Shown piece by piece: positions 6,326 to 12,590 of a stretch of DNA of 17,147 nt. The stretch is taken from contig CALGUD010000137.1 in the NCBI GenBank assembly GCA_937901915.1, forward strand, positions 1-17,147, given 5' to 3'. The DNA is from an uncultured Flavobacteriaceae bacterium (lineage in GTDB: Bacteria > Bacteroidota > Bacteroidia > Flavobacteriales > Flavobacteriaceae). Under the pieces are notes generated by a model. It had not been told where the DNA came from and did no database searches. It saw only the letters and a list, made by a program, of their open reading frames with translations. The translations under genes were made by a program, and so were the position numbers. Each line of letters opens with the position of its first letter. Position 1 is the stretch's first letter.

Positions 6326-7324
6326 ATGAAAGAAGTATTAAACAGGCTTATCAGCCACGAAACTATTTCTAAAGAAGAAGCAAAAAATGTGTTAGTTAAT
6401 ATTTCCAGAGGGGAATATAATAATAGCCAGATTGCAGCATTCCTTACCGTATTTATGATGCGAAGCATTACCATAGAAGAGCTGGAAGGTTTGCGTGATG
6501 CTTTGCTGGAACTCTGTATTGCTGTTGATTTGAAAGATTACAATACTATTGACCTGTGTGGAACAGGGGGTGATGGAAAAGATACTTTCAATATATCTAC
6601 CCTGGCCTCTTTTGTTACAGCCGGGGCAGGTATTCACGTAGCAAAACATGGCAACTACGGAGTTTCTTCTAAATGCGGTTCCAGTAATGTGATGGAATAT
6701 TTGGGGATTAAATTTTCTAAGGATGAAGGTTTTTTAAGAAAATCTATTGAAGAAGCGGGCATATGTATTTTACATGCACCCCTCTTTCACCCTGCAATGA
6801 AAAATGTAGCCCCCATACGCAGAGAGTTGGCAGTAAAAACATTTTTTAATATGCTCGGCCCCATGGTTAATCCTGCCTTCCCACAAAATCAGATGGTAGG
6901 TGTGTTTAATCTGGAACTGGCCAGGATGTATGGCTATTTATATCAGAATACCGATAAAAATTATACAATTTTACATGCCCTGGACGGATATGATGAAATA
7001 TCACTAACCGGACAAACAAAAGCGATCAGAAACAATGCAGAGCAAATGATCACAGCCGAGGATTTTGGAGTGAATCAACTTTCGCAAAAAGACATTGTTG
7101 GCGGTGACTCTATTGAAGAATCGGCTAAAATATTTATGGATGTTTTAAGCGGAAAGGGCACTGAACCTCAAAACAATGTGGTATGCGCAAATGCAGGAAT
7201 GGCCATAGCCACCGTAAAAGGAATAACGCCTAGAGAAGGTTTTGAAATAGCTAAAGAAAGTTTACTCTCAGGAAAAGGATTGCAGGCTTTAAAGAAGTTG
7301 AAGGAGGTAAAAAACGCTAGATGA
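6326..7324 (+). CDS. trpD: Anthranilate phosphoribosyltransferase
   Basis: Transfers phosphoribosyl from PRPP to anthranilate, the second step of the pathway. At 332 residues it has the family's usual length. The PRPP/glycine-rich motif is CGTGGDGKDTFNIST (78-92), followed by VAKHGN (105-110) and SSKCGSSNVMEYLG, the anthranilate- and Mg-binding parts of the nucleoside phosphorylase-like domain. PIRRELAVKTFFNMLGPMVNP lies in the middle, as expected. The N-terminal helical domain (LISHETISKEEAKNVL) is intact. It is separated from trpG by 75 bases that contain another degenerate hairpin sequence. Its TGA stop is the start of a 9-bp word (TGACCGATG) repeated in inverse orientation beyond the next gene. 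Confidence 0.96.
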   Translation: MKEVLNRLISHETISKEEAKNVLVNISRGEYNNSQIAAFLTVFMMRSITIEELEGLRDALLELCIAVDLKDYNTIDLCGTGGDGKDTFNISTLASFVTAGAGIHVAKHGNYGVSSKCGSSNVMEYLGIKFSKDEGFLRKSIEEAGICILHAPLFHPAMKNVAPIRRELAVKTFFNMLGPMVNPAFPQNQMVGVFNLELARMYGYLYQNTDKNYTILHALDGYDEISLTGQTKAIRNNAEQMITAEDFGVNQLSQKDIVGGDSIEESAKIFMDVLSGKGTEPQNNVVCANAGMAIATVKGITPREGFEIAKESLLSGKGLQALKKLKEVKNAR

Positions 7325-7371
7325 CCGATGACGGGTGTCAGAGGTTTTCCTTTTTAAAATGAATTTGGTTG

Positions 7372-7384
7372 ATGTGCAGCACAT
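7372..7384. promoter_or_regulatory. Perfect 13-base palindrome before the four-helix gene
   Basis: ATGTGC-A-GCACAT, extendable by one G-U and one T-A pair, ends 16 bases before the start codon at 7401. It could be an RNA hairpin affecting translation of the inserted gene, a small operator, or an insertion scar; the sequence does not decide. Confidence 0.35.
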
Positions 7385-7400
7385 TACTAAAAATTAAATA

Positions 7401-7760
7401 ATGGATTTTAAATTTAAATTTGAAAAATTAATAGTTTGGCAAGAAGCTATGAGTTTAGGTGAAGAAATTATTCTAATAACAAAAAAATTTCCAAAAGAAG
7501 AAATCTACAATTTATCTTCACAAATTTGTAGAGCTGTTGATTCTATTGCATTAAATATCTCTGAAGGAAGCATTGGCCAGTCAAATCTTGAATTCAAAAA
7601 ATTTGTTGGATATGCAATTCGTTCACTTGCAGAAGTGGTAACATGTTTACATAAAGCAATTAAAAGAGATTATATTTCAAAACAAGAATTTAATCATTTA
7701 TATGAATCATCATTTTCTTTGATGAACAAATTAATAGCATTTAAAAAAAGTATAAAATAA
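7401..7760 (+). CDS. Four-helix-bundle protein (S23/IVP family) inserted in the trp operon
   Basis: A 119-residue protein of the 23S rRNA intervening-sequence / bAvd-like four-helix-bundle family. Diagnostic parts are FEKLIVWQEAMSL (7-19), QICRAVDSIALNISEGS (41-57) and FVGYAIRSLAEVVTCLHKA (68-86), with a basic C-terminus. Family members are encoded inside 23S rRNA intervening sequences of some bacteria, in diversity-generating retroelements (as Avd), or, as here, alone among unrelated genes; their cellular function is largely unknown and RNA binding is suspected. The gene is visibly AT-richer than trpD and trpC and is flanked by short complementary words (7322-7339 and 7768-7787), which suggests that it arrived as a unit. 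It has no obvious promoter or terminator of its own and should be transcribed with trp genes. Confidence 0.9.
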   Translation: MDFKFKFEKLIVWQEAMSLGEEIILITKKFPKEEIYNLSSQICRAVDSIALNISEGSIGQSNLEFKKFVGYAIRSLAEVVTCLHKAIKRDYISKQEFNHLYESSFSLMNKLIAFKKSIK

Positions 7761-7808
7761 AATCGGACATCGGTCACCGGACACCCGACATCAAACATCA
7801 GACAAACA

Positions 7809-8597
7809 ATGGCCAACATATTAGAAAAAATAATAGCAGACAAACATAAGGAGGTGGCTCTTAAAAAAAGCCTGGTCCCTGTTTCTCAACTGGAAACTTC
7901 AGCTTTATTTGAGAGAGAACGAGTATCTCTTGCCAAAAAACTGAAAGAGAGCCATACAGGTATTATAGCCGAACATAAACGGCGCTCGCCTTCAAAATCA
8001 GTTATTAATCAGTCGTTAAGTATTCAGGATGTAGCAAGCGGGTATGAAAATGCCGGTGTTTGCGGAATATCTGTTTTAACAGACGGTAAATATTTTGGCG
8101 GCTCCCTGGATGATTTATTACTTGCAAGAGCATCAGTGAACATACCATTGCTGCGAAAAGAATTTATTGTTGATGAATATCAAATCATAGAAGCCAAAGC
8201 ATACGGAGCCGATGTAATTTTACTTATTGCCGCTGTTCTGACCCAGGATAAAATAAAAGCTTTGTCTGAACTTGCAAAAAAATTACACCTGGATGTGCTT
8301 CTTGAAGTTCATGATGAAGTAGAGCTACATAAATCTATTATGCCAAGTTTAGACATGATCGGTGTAAATAACCGTAATTTAAAAACCTTTGAAGTAAGCC
8401 TGGAAACAAGTAAAACTTTATCGAATCTTATTCCTGACGATTTTGTGAAAGTTTCAGAAAGTGGCATAAGTACAGTGGAGGCTATAAAAGATCTTCAGCA
8501 ATATGGTTATAAAGGATTTTTAATAGGTGAAAATTTTATGAAAACGGATAATCCAGGAGAAAGTGCTAAAGCATTTGTAGAAAGGCTCTCTAGATAA
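7809..8597 (+). CDS. trpC: Indole-3-glycerol-phosphate synthase
   Basis: Closes the indole ring from CdRP, releasing CO2 and water; fourth step of the pathway. A (beta/alpha)8 barrel of 262 residues, normal for a monofunctional TrpC. Conserved parts are GIIAEHKRRSPSK (51-63, phosphate and catalytic Lys57), LRKEFIVDEYQI with catalytic Lys117, LLEVHDE with Glu166, GVNNRNL with Asn187, SESGIS (216-221) and GFLIGENFMK for phosphate binding. It starts 48 bases after the four-helix gene. The gap carries GACATC-like repetitive words, but the coding region shows no damage, so the insertion between trpD and trpC left it functional. Confidence 0.96.
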   Translation: MANILEKIIADKHKEVALKKSLVPVSQLETSALFERERVSLAKKLKESHTGIIAEHKRRSPSKSVINQSLSIQDVASGYENAGVCGISVLTDGKYFGGSLDDLLLARASVNIPLLRKEFIVDEYQIIEAKAYGADVILLIAAVLTQDKIKALSELAKKLHLDVLLEVHDEVELHKSIMPSLDMIGVNNRNLKTFEVSLETSKTLSNLIPDDFVKVSESGISTVEAIKDLQQYGYKGFLIGENFMKTDNPGESAKAFVERLSR

Positions 8598-8612
8598 ATG
8601 AAAGTGTGATTT

Positions 8613-9344
8613 ATGGGAAAAGAAATAAATATTCACAAAAAGATCTCCCATCATGTGGAAGATGTGCCTCAAAGCGGAAAGAATATTCCCGGGCTTAAAG
8701 TTTGCGGAATGAAATATGCGGATAATATAGAGTCTGTTGCTGCTTTGCAACCGGATTACATGGGGTTTATCTTTTACGAAAAATCTGCACGCTTTTTTGA
8801 TGGAACTATTCCAAAACTTCCCGAAAGTATAAAAAAAACAGGCGTGTTTGTAGATGCTTCCATTGAAAATGTTCTGGAGAAAGTTGAAAAATTTGATTTA
8901 CAGGCTGTTCAACTTCACGGGAAAGAAACAGCAGAATTTTGCAATACCTTAAAAAGTCATTTTGAACGTAGTGAGAAATCTCATAAAATAGAAATCATAA
9001 AAGTTTTCTCCATAAAAGATGATTTCGATTTTAATATTCTAAAAGAATATGAAGAAGTAACAGATTATTTTTTATTTGACACAAAGGGTAAACTCCCCGG
9101 GGGAAACGGTTATGTTTTCAATTGGCAAATATTGCAAAATTATCCTTCTAAAAAACCTTTCTTTTTAAGCGGTGGTATTGGCATAAATGAAATGGAGAAA
9201 ATAAAAAATATCCTTAAAACCAACCTACCTATTTATATAATTGATGTAAATAGCAAGTTTGAAGAAGCACCGGGATTAAAAAATATCGAGAAACTAAAAG
9301 AGTTCAAAAAAAATATCATAGCGGATTCAAAAAAACCGAATTAA
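8613..9344 (+). CDS. trpF: Phosphoribosylanthranilate isomerase with an in-frame repeat insertion
   Basis: Amadori rearrangement of PRA to CdRP, third step of the pathway. Core motifs: LKVCGMKYADNI (28-39) with catalytic Cys31, PDYMGFIFYEKSAR, VFVDAS, AVQLHGKE (98-105), DTKGKLPGGNG with catalytic Asp156 and PFFLSGGIG (182-190). At 243 residues it is some 30 longer than usual, for two reasons. First, an N-terminal extension of about 27 residues precedes the first strand; no closer in-frame ATG exists. Second, SHFERSEKSH (115-124) sits between the usual 'LHG.E..E.C..LK' and 'IKVFSI' segments. The second segment is the translation of a dispersed Bacteroidota repeat (8955-8984). Both lie outside the catalytic residues, so the enzyme is probably active. 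It starts 15 bases after trpC. Confidence 0.94.
   Translation: MGKEINIHKKISHHVEDVPQSGKNIPGLKVCGMKYADNIESVAALQPDYMGFIFYEKSARFFDGTIPKLPESIKKTGVFVDASIENVLEKVEKFDLQAVQLHGKETAEFCNTLKSHFERSEKSHKIEIIKVFSIKDDFDFNILKEYEEVTDYFLFDTKGKLPGGNGYVFNWQILQNYPSKKPFFLSGGIGINEMEKIKNILKTNLPIYIIDVNSKFEEAPGLKNIEKLKEFKKNIIADSKKPN
8956..8983 (+). repeat. Dispersed repeat inside trpF
   Basis: The sequence begins GTCATTTTGAACG, continues TAGTGAGAAATCTCA and includes a small TGAG-AAAT-CTCA hairpin. It closely resembles the 'GTCATTT(C/T)GA.CG.AGTGAGAAATCTCA' sequences I recognise as common intergenic repeats of Bacteroidota genomes. It preserves the trpF frame and adds about ten residues between two barrel elements. Confidence 0.65.
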
Positions 9345-9353
9345 TATAAATTG

Positions 9354-9380
9354 CTCCTCTCATTGGTTGGGAACCAGGAG
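9354..9380 (+). repeat. Hairpin in the trpF-trpB gap
   Basis: CTCCT (9354-9358) pairs with AGGAG (9376-9380), and GGTT (9365-9368) with AACC (9372-9375), separated by a one-sided 6-nt bulge. Related but more degenerate CCTC...GAGG sequences lie at 5641-5661 (within the trpG 5' end) and around 6290-6316 (before trpD). There is no T run, so it is more likely a repeat remnant or processing/stability hairpin than a terminator. Confidence 0.45.
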
Positions 9381-9402
9381 TACATTATTAAATAAAATAA
9401 TT

Positions 9403-10641
9403 ATGAATAATACAAACCAAACAAAAACCCAATCCTCGTTGAAAAACCATGTAAAAGGATCTTATCATGTAAATGAACGAGGATATTACGGTGAATTTGG
9501 CGGGGCATTTATTCCCGAAATGTTATATCCCAATGTAGAAGAACTGCGTTTAAACTATCTGAAAATAATGAATGAACCTTCTTTTAAAGAGGAGTTTCAT
9601 CAATTACTTAAGGATTATGTGGGCCGCCCTTCTCCACTCTACCATGCAAAGCGGTTATCAGAAAAATATAATACCAAAATTTACCTGAAACGAGAGGACC
9701 TCAACCATACCGGGGCTCATAAAGTAAATAATACGATCGGGCAAATACTGGTGGCGAAACGTTTAGGCAAAAACAGGATTATTGCAGAAACCGGTGCCGG
9801 ACAACACGGTGTGGCAACAGCTACTGTTTGTGCGTTGATGGGGATAGAATGTATTGTTTATATGGGTGAGATTGATATTGCCCGCCAGGCACCTAATGTG
9901 GCGCGTATGAAAATGTTGGGAGCTAAAGTACGCCCTGCCCTATCCGGCAGCCGGACCTTAAAGGACGCCACCAATGAAGCCATTCGCGATTGGATCAATA
10001 ATCCCGTAGACACCCATTATATTATAGGTTCTGCAATTGGACCTCATCCGTACCCTGATATGGTAACACGTTTCCAGAGTATTATTTCTGAAGAAATTAA
10101 ATGGCAGTTAAAAGAAAAGGAAGGCCGTGAAAATCCGGATTATGTAGTTGCATGTATTGGCGGAGGCAGCAATGCCGCAGGCACCTATTATCATTTTCTC
10201 GACAATCCGGAAGTAGGGATCATAGCTGTGGAAGCGGCCGGAAAAGGCATTAATTCAGGAGAAAGTGCTGCTACCTCCGTATTAGGAAAAATGGGTATCA
10301 TACATGGTTGTAAAACGTTATTGATGCAAACCGGTGACGGACAAATAACAGAACCCTATTCTATTTCAGCAGGATTGGATTATCCGGGTGTGGGCCCTAT
10401 GCATGCGCATTTGTACACATCCGGTAGAGGTGAATTCTTTTCAGTTACTGATGATGAAGCCATGGTTGCAGGCATGGAATTGTCAAAAATGGAAGGTATT
10501 ATTCCTGCCATTGAAACGGCCCATGCCCTGGCGGTGTTTGACTATAAAAAATTTAAAAAGGATGATGTAGTCGTAATTAGCCTTTCAGGAAGGGGTGATA
10601 AAGATTTGAATACATATATTGATTATTTTAAGTTGACATAA
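9403..10641 (+). CDS. trpB: Tryptophan synthase beta chain
   Basis: PLP enzyme that condenses indole, channelled from TrpA, with serine to make tryptophan. I place the start at the ATG of 9403 (412 residues); an in-frame TTG at 9367 would add 12 residues but lies in the intergenic hairpin. After a 20-25 residue variable N-terminus comes GYYGEFGGAFIPEML. The PLP lysine is Lys107 in LKREDLNHTGAHKVNN, with AETGAGQHG (128-136, catalytic Glu129). CIGGGSNAAG is the PLP phosphate loop, GDGQITEPYSISAGLDYPGVGP is the COMM/indole-pocket region, and SLSGRGDKD is near the C-terminus. This is the standard TrpB1 form. Only 3 bases separate it from trpA, which is consistent with translational coupling of the two subunits. 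Confidence 0.96.
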   Translation: MNNTNQTKTQSSLKNHVKGSYHVNERGYYGEFGGAFIPEMLYPNVEELRLNYLKIMNEPSFKEEFHQLLKDYVGRPSPLYHAKRLSEKYNTKIYLKREDLNHTGAHKVNNTIGQILVAKRLGKNRIIAETGAGQHGVATATVCALMGIECIVYMGEIDIARQAPNVARMKMLGAKVRPALSGSRTLKDATNEAIRDWINNPVDTHYIIGSAIGPHPYPDMVTRFQSIISEEIKWQLKEKEGRENPDYVVACIGGGSNAAGTYYHFLDNPEVGIIAVEAAGKGINSGESAATSVLGKMGIIHGCKTLLMQTGDGQITEPYSISAGLDYPGVGPMHAHLYTSGRGEFFSVTDDEAMVAGMELSKMEGIIPAIETAHALAVFDYKKFKKDDVVVISLSGRGDKDLNTYIDYFKLT

Positions 10642-10644
10642 ATA

Positions 10645-11406
10645 ATGAACAGAATAAATAAAAAACTACAGGAAAAAGGTAAACTTTTATCTATATATTT
10701 TACAGCCGGCTATCCAAACCTCGAAGATACTGTACCAATTATTGAAAAACTACAGGAAAACGGGGTCGACATGATTGAGATAGGATTACCGTTTAGTGAC
10801 CCTTTAGCTGATGGCCCAACAATACAGGAGAGTTCTACCAAAGCACTGAAAAATGGAATGACCACAGCTAAACTGTTTGAGCAATTAAAAGACATCCGGA
10901 AAAAAATTCATATCCCCCTCATAATCATGGGTTATTTTAATCCAATGATGCAGTATGGCGTAGAGGCATTTTGTGAAAAATGCGCTGAAATAGAAATAGA
11001 CGGGTTGATTATTCCGGACCTGCCTGTGGATGTGTATCATGAAGATTATAAGTCCTTATTTGAGAAGTATGGGCTCATTAATGCTTTTTTAATCACTCCC
11101 CAGACATCTGATGAACGTATTAAATATATTGATTCTGTTTCTAACGGGTTTATTTATATGGTAAGTTCTGCCAGTGTAACAGGATCTAAAAGTACTTTTG
11201 GAGATATTCAACAAGAATATTTTGAGCGTATACATAAGATGCAACTTAAAACACCGCAAATTGTAGGTTTTGGAATTAGCAATGCTGAAACTTTTAAAGC
11301 GGCCACTAACTTTTCACACGGGGCCATAATTGGTTCGGCTTTTATAAAATTTTTAGATGAATCGGGGGTAGAAAAAATTGATGAATTTGTAAGAACAATA
11401 CGCTAA
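10645..11406 (+). CDS. trpA: Tryptophan synthase alpha chain
   Basis: Cleaves indole-3-glycerol phosphate to indole and glyceraldehyde-3-phosphate; partner of TrpB. A (beta/alpha)8 barrel of 253 residues. IYFTAGYPN (17-25), MIEIGLPFSDPLADGPTIQESS with catalytic Glu45 and Asp56, MGYFNPMMQYG, DGLIIPDLP, LITPQTSDERI, YMVSSASVTGSKSTFG and VGFGISNAE are all present and intact. It is the last gene of the trp operon. The region just after its stop codon contains an extended structured element (11408-11534) that may serve as the 3' end of the message. Confidence 0.96.
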   Translation: MNRINKKLQEKGKLLSIYFTAGYPNLEDTVPIIEKLQENGVDMIEIGLPFSDPLADGPTIQESSTKALKNGMTTAKLFEQLKDIRKKIHIPLIIMGYFNPMMQYGVEAFCEKCAEIEIDGLIIPDLPVDVYHEDYKSLFEKYGLINAFLITPQTSDERIKYIDSVSNGFIYMVSSASVTGSKSTFGDIQQEYFERIHKMQLKTPQIVGFGISNAETFKAATNFSHGAIIGSAFIKFLDESGVEKIDEFVRTIR

Positions 11407-11407
11407 C

Positions 11408-11534
11408 AAAAAAAGCGCTTACTCTTGTTATTAGCCCCGATTGTAGCGGCATCCTTTTTTACAATTTTGTAAAAAAGATATAGCGAAAAGCGGGAACCAA
11501 ACCATTGGGGAAATTCAGAAAAACAACGCTTTTT
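11408..11534 (+). ncRNA. Structured intergenic element, possible Flavo-1-like RNA, 3' of trpA
   Basis: No open frame is supported here. An outer stem, AAAAAGCG (11410-11417) with CGCTTTTT (11527-11534), encloses the region. Inside are CCCG (11436-11439) with CGGG (11491-11494) and a strong hairpin, ATCCTTTTTTACA (11451-11463) with TGTAAAAAAGAT (11468-11479), with one bulged C. The sequence TAGCCCCGATTGTAGCGG ... GATATAGCG ... AGCGGGAA looks like the abundant flavobacterial intergenic element I associate with the Flavo-1 RNA motif; this identity is from memory. It may also end the trp transcript, since the last arm ends in T-rich sequence. Confidence 0.5.
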
Positions 11535-11610
11535 ATAAACTTTAGGATTCCTTTAATAGAAATTTTACCCATTTTTTGGTAACTTAATGATGAATTAAAA
11601 ACTAGAAATT

Positions 11611-11757
11611 ATGGGAATTATTGAAGATAAAAAGAAATTTAAGAGAAAAGAAGAACAAAAAAACCCAACGAATCCCACGGGAAACACAAATATTGAAACC
11701 AATGATTTTGATATTGACGAAAAAACAATTAAAAAACAAAGAAAGAAAAAACAATAA
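11611..11757 (+). CDS. Small Lys-rich protein of unknown function upstream of THX
   Basis: A 48-codon frame beginning MGIIEDKKKFKRKEEQ, with a polar centre (NPTNPTGNTNIETNDFDIDE) and a basic tail (KKQRKKKQ). It is extremely basic with acidic patches, has no hydrophobic core and is probably disordered. It ends 3 bases before the ribosomal protein THX start codon, so translational coupling and co-transcription are likely. Its proximity to THX and lysine richness suggest, by inference only, an RNA- or ribosome-associated role. I do not recognise the family; it could be a spurious frame, though the tight spacing argues for a gene. Confidence 0.55.
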   Translation: MGIIEDKKKFKRKEEQKNPTNPTGNTNIETNDFDIDEKTIKKQRKKKQ

Positions 11758-11760
11758 CTC

Positions 11761-11889
11761 ATGGGAAAGGGTGATAAAAAAACTAGGCGAGGCAAGGTAA
11801 TTATTGGCTCATATGGTAAACTAAGGCCTCGCAGAAAAAAGTTTAAAATTAAAACAAAACCTGTAAAGGGAGAAACTGTAAACAGTTGA
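11761..11889 (+). CDS. 30S ribosomal protein THX family
   Basis: A 42-codon gene easily missed because of its size. The N-terminus MGKGDKKTRRGKVIIGSYGK, followed by LRPRRKK, matches the THX (bTHX / S31-type) signature 'GKGDKKTKRGKI..GSYGK.RPR'. THX is a very small basic protein that fits into a cavity at the top of the 30S head and stabilises RNA packing; it was described in Thermus and occurs in Bacteroidota. A tail of about 15 residues (KIKTKPVKGETVNS) extends beyond the core. It follows the 48-residue frame by 3 bases and converges with the glycosylase-fold gene, whose 3' end is 21 bases away. Confidence 0.85.
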   Translation: MGKGDKKTRRGKVIIGSYGKLRPRRKKFKIKTKPVKGETVNS

Positions 11890-11910
11890 TGTTCATTTTC
11901 CGGACATCCA

Positions 11911-12570
11911 TTAATCAATAAAATATTTAGAATATTGCATGATCCTGAAATCAATAGTATTGAATTCGGGATTTTTGCTTTTTAGTTCTTTATAAAGAGG
12001 AATTGCTCCTACTGCCCTGTTTGCTGAACCGGAAGGTGCCGTTAGTGATACCGTTTTTATAATTCGATTATCCAACTTAAGCTGGTGTATTCGGGGCACT
12101 TGATTATTAATTAACTCTAAATGAAGATTGTACTTTTTTAAAAGCCTTCTAAAAAAATATTCAGGGCCGTTTTTACTATTTCCGCCTGTAAAGAGCAGTG
12201 TATGAATTGTAGGATACATTTTTAAATATTTAATCACATCACGCAGAACAACGTTTTCCATTCCCAGGTCCGTAGCATCAATTTTCCTTCTTTGAGCGCT
12301 CTCTACCATATCGCAAATACCAATTCTATGAGCAGTTAAAAAATCCTTTCGTTGTCGGATTGCCTCTCCTGTAGTTTCAAATTTCAGATTAAGGTTAAAC
12401 ATTTTATCCAGTATATTCCATAACTGACCATCGCTACTTCCATAACAAAAATCTACATCCCCTTTCTTAAATATGCCGGTAGAAAAACGCGGCGGGGGAA
12501 GTGTTCCGACTATTAATTTAAAAGCCCCTTCAGGAATGAAAGGGCTGTAAGGATGTTTATGTAAAAACAA
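11911..12570 (-). CDS. Uracil-DNA glycosylase superfamily protein
   Basis: A 219-residue protein with the UDG fold pattern rather than a classical UDG sequence. LIVGTLPPPRFS (19-30) corresponds to motif 1 (the 'GxxPxP' water-activating loop). YGSSDGQLWNILD (43-55) is the aromatic/uracil-pocket stretch, HRIGICDMVES (81-91) the following strand, and LTAPSGSANRA (176-186) the position of motif 2, the DNA-intercalation loop. Close relatives in Flavobacteriia are usually named 'uracil-DNA glycosylase family protein', and base specificity (uracil, hypoxanthine or mismatched bases) is not known. Motif 1 lacks the Asp/Asn in the usual place, so activity is uncertain. It lies 20 bases downstream of the plug-protein gene on the same strand, probably co-transcribed, with no obvious functional link. 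Confidence 0.7.
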   Translation of the reverse strand: MFLHKHPYSPFIPEGAFKLIVGTLPPPRFSTGIFKKGDVDFCYGSSDGQLWNILDKMFNLNLKFETTGEAIRQRKDFLTAHRIGICDMVESAQRRKIDATDLGMENVVLRDVIKYLKMYPTIHTLLFTGGNSKNGPEYFFRRLLKKYNLHLELINNQVPRIHQLKLDNRIIKTVSLTAPSGSANRAVGAIPLYKELKSKNPEFNTIDFRIMQYSKYFID

Positions 12571-12590
12571 TTTTATTTTTTTATAAATGT

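Noticed and set aside
7401..7760. Part of a diversity-generating retroelement (Avd)
   Set aside because: No reverse transcriptase, template repeat or variable repeat is present nearby. The stand-alone four-helix-bundle family is the safer call.
7323..7787. Four-helix gene as a simple inverted-repeat-bounded transposon
   Set aside because: The complementary words appear in the same order on both sides, not mirrored, so they are not terminal inverted repeats. No transposase or target duplication is visible.
9354..9380. Intrinsic terminator inside the trp operon
   Set aside because: The stem has an internal bulge and no following T run, so it should not stop transcription before trpB.
9367..9402. 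Upstream TTG start adding 12 residues to TrpB
   Set aside because: The TTG falls inside the intergenic hairpin (9354-9380) and the added residues have no match to TrpB. The ATG at 9403 gives a normal N-terminus.
11595..11954. Minus-strand open frame of 119 codons
   Set aside because: It lies opposite the two small plus-strand genes, including a clear THX. Its Phe/Leu/Ser-rich product is the typical antisense of Lys-rich coding DNA.
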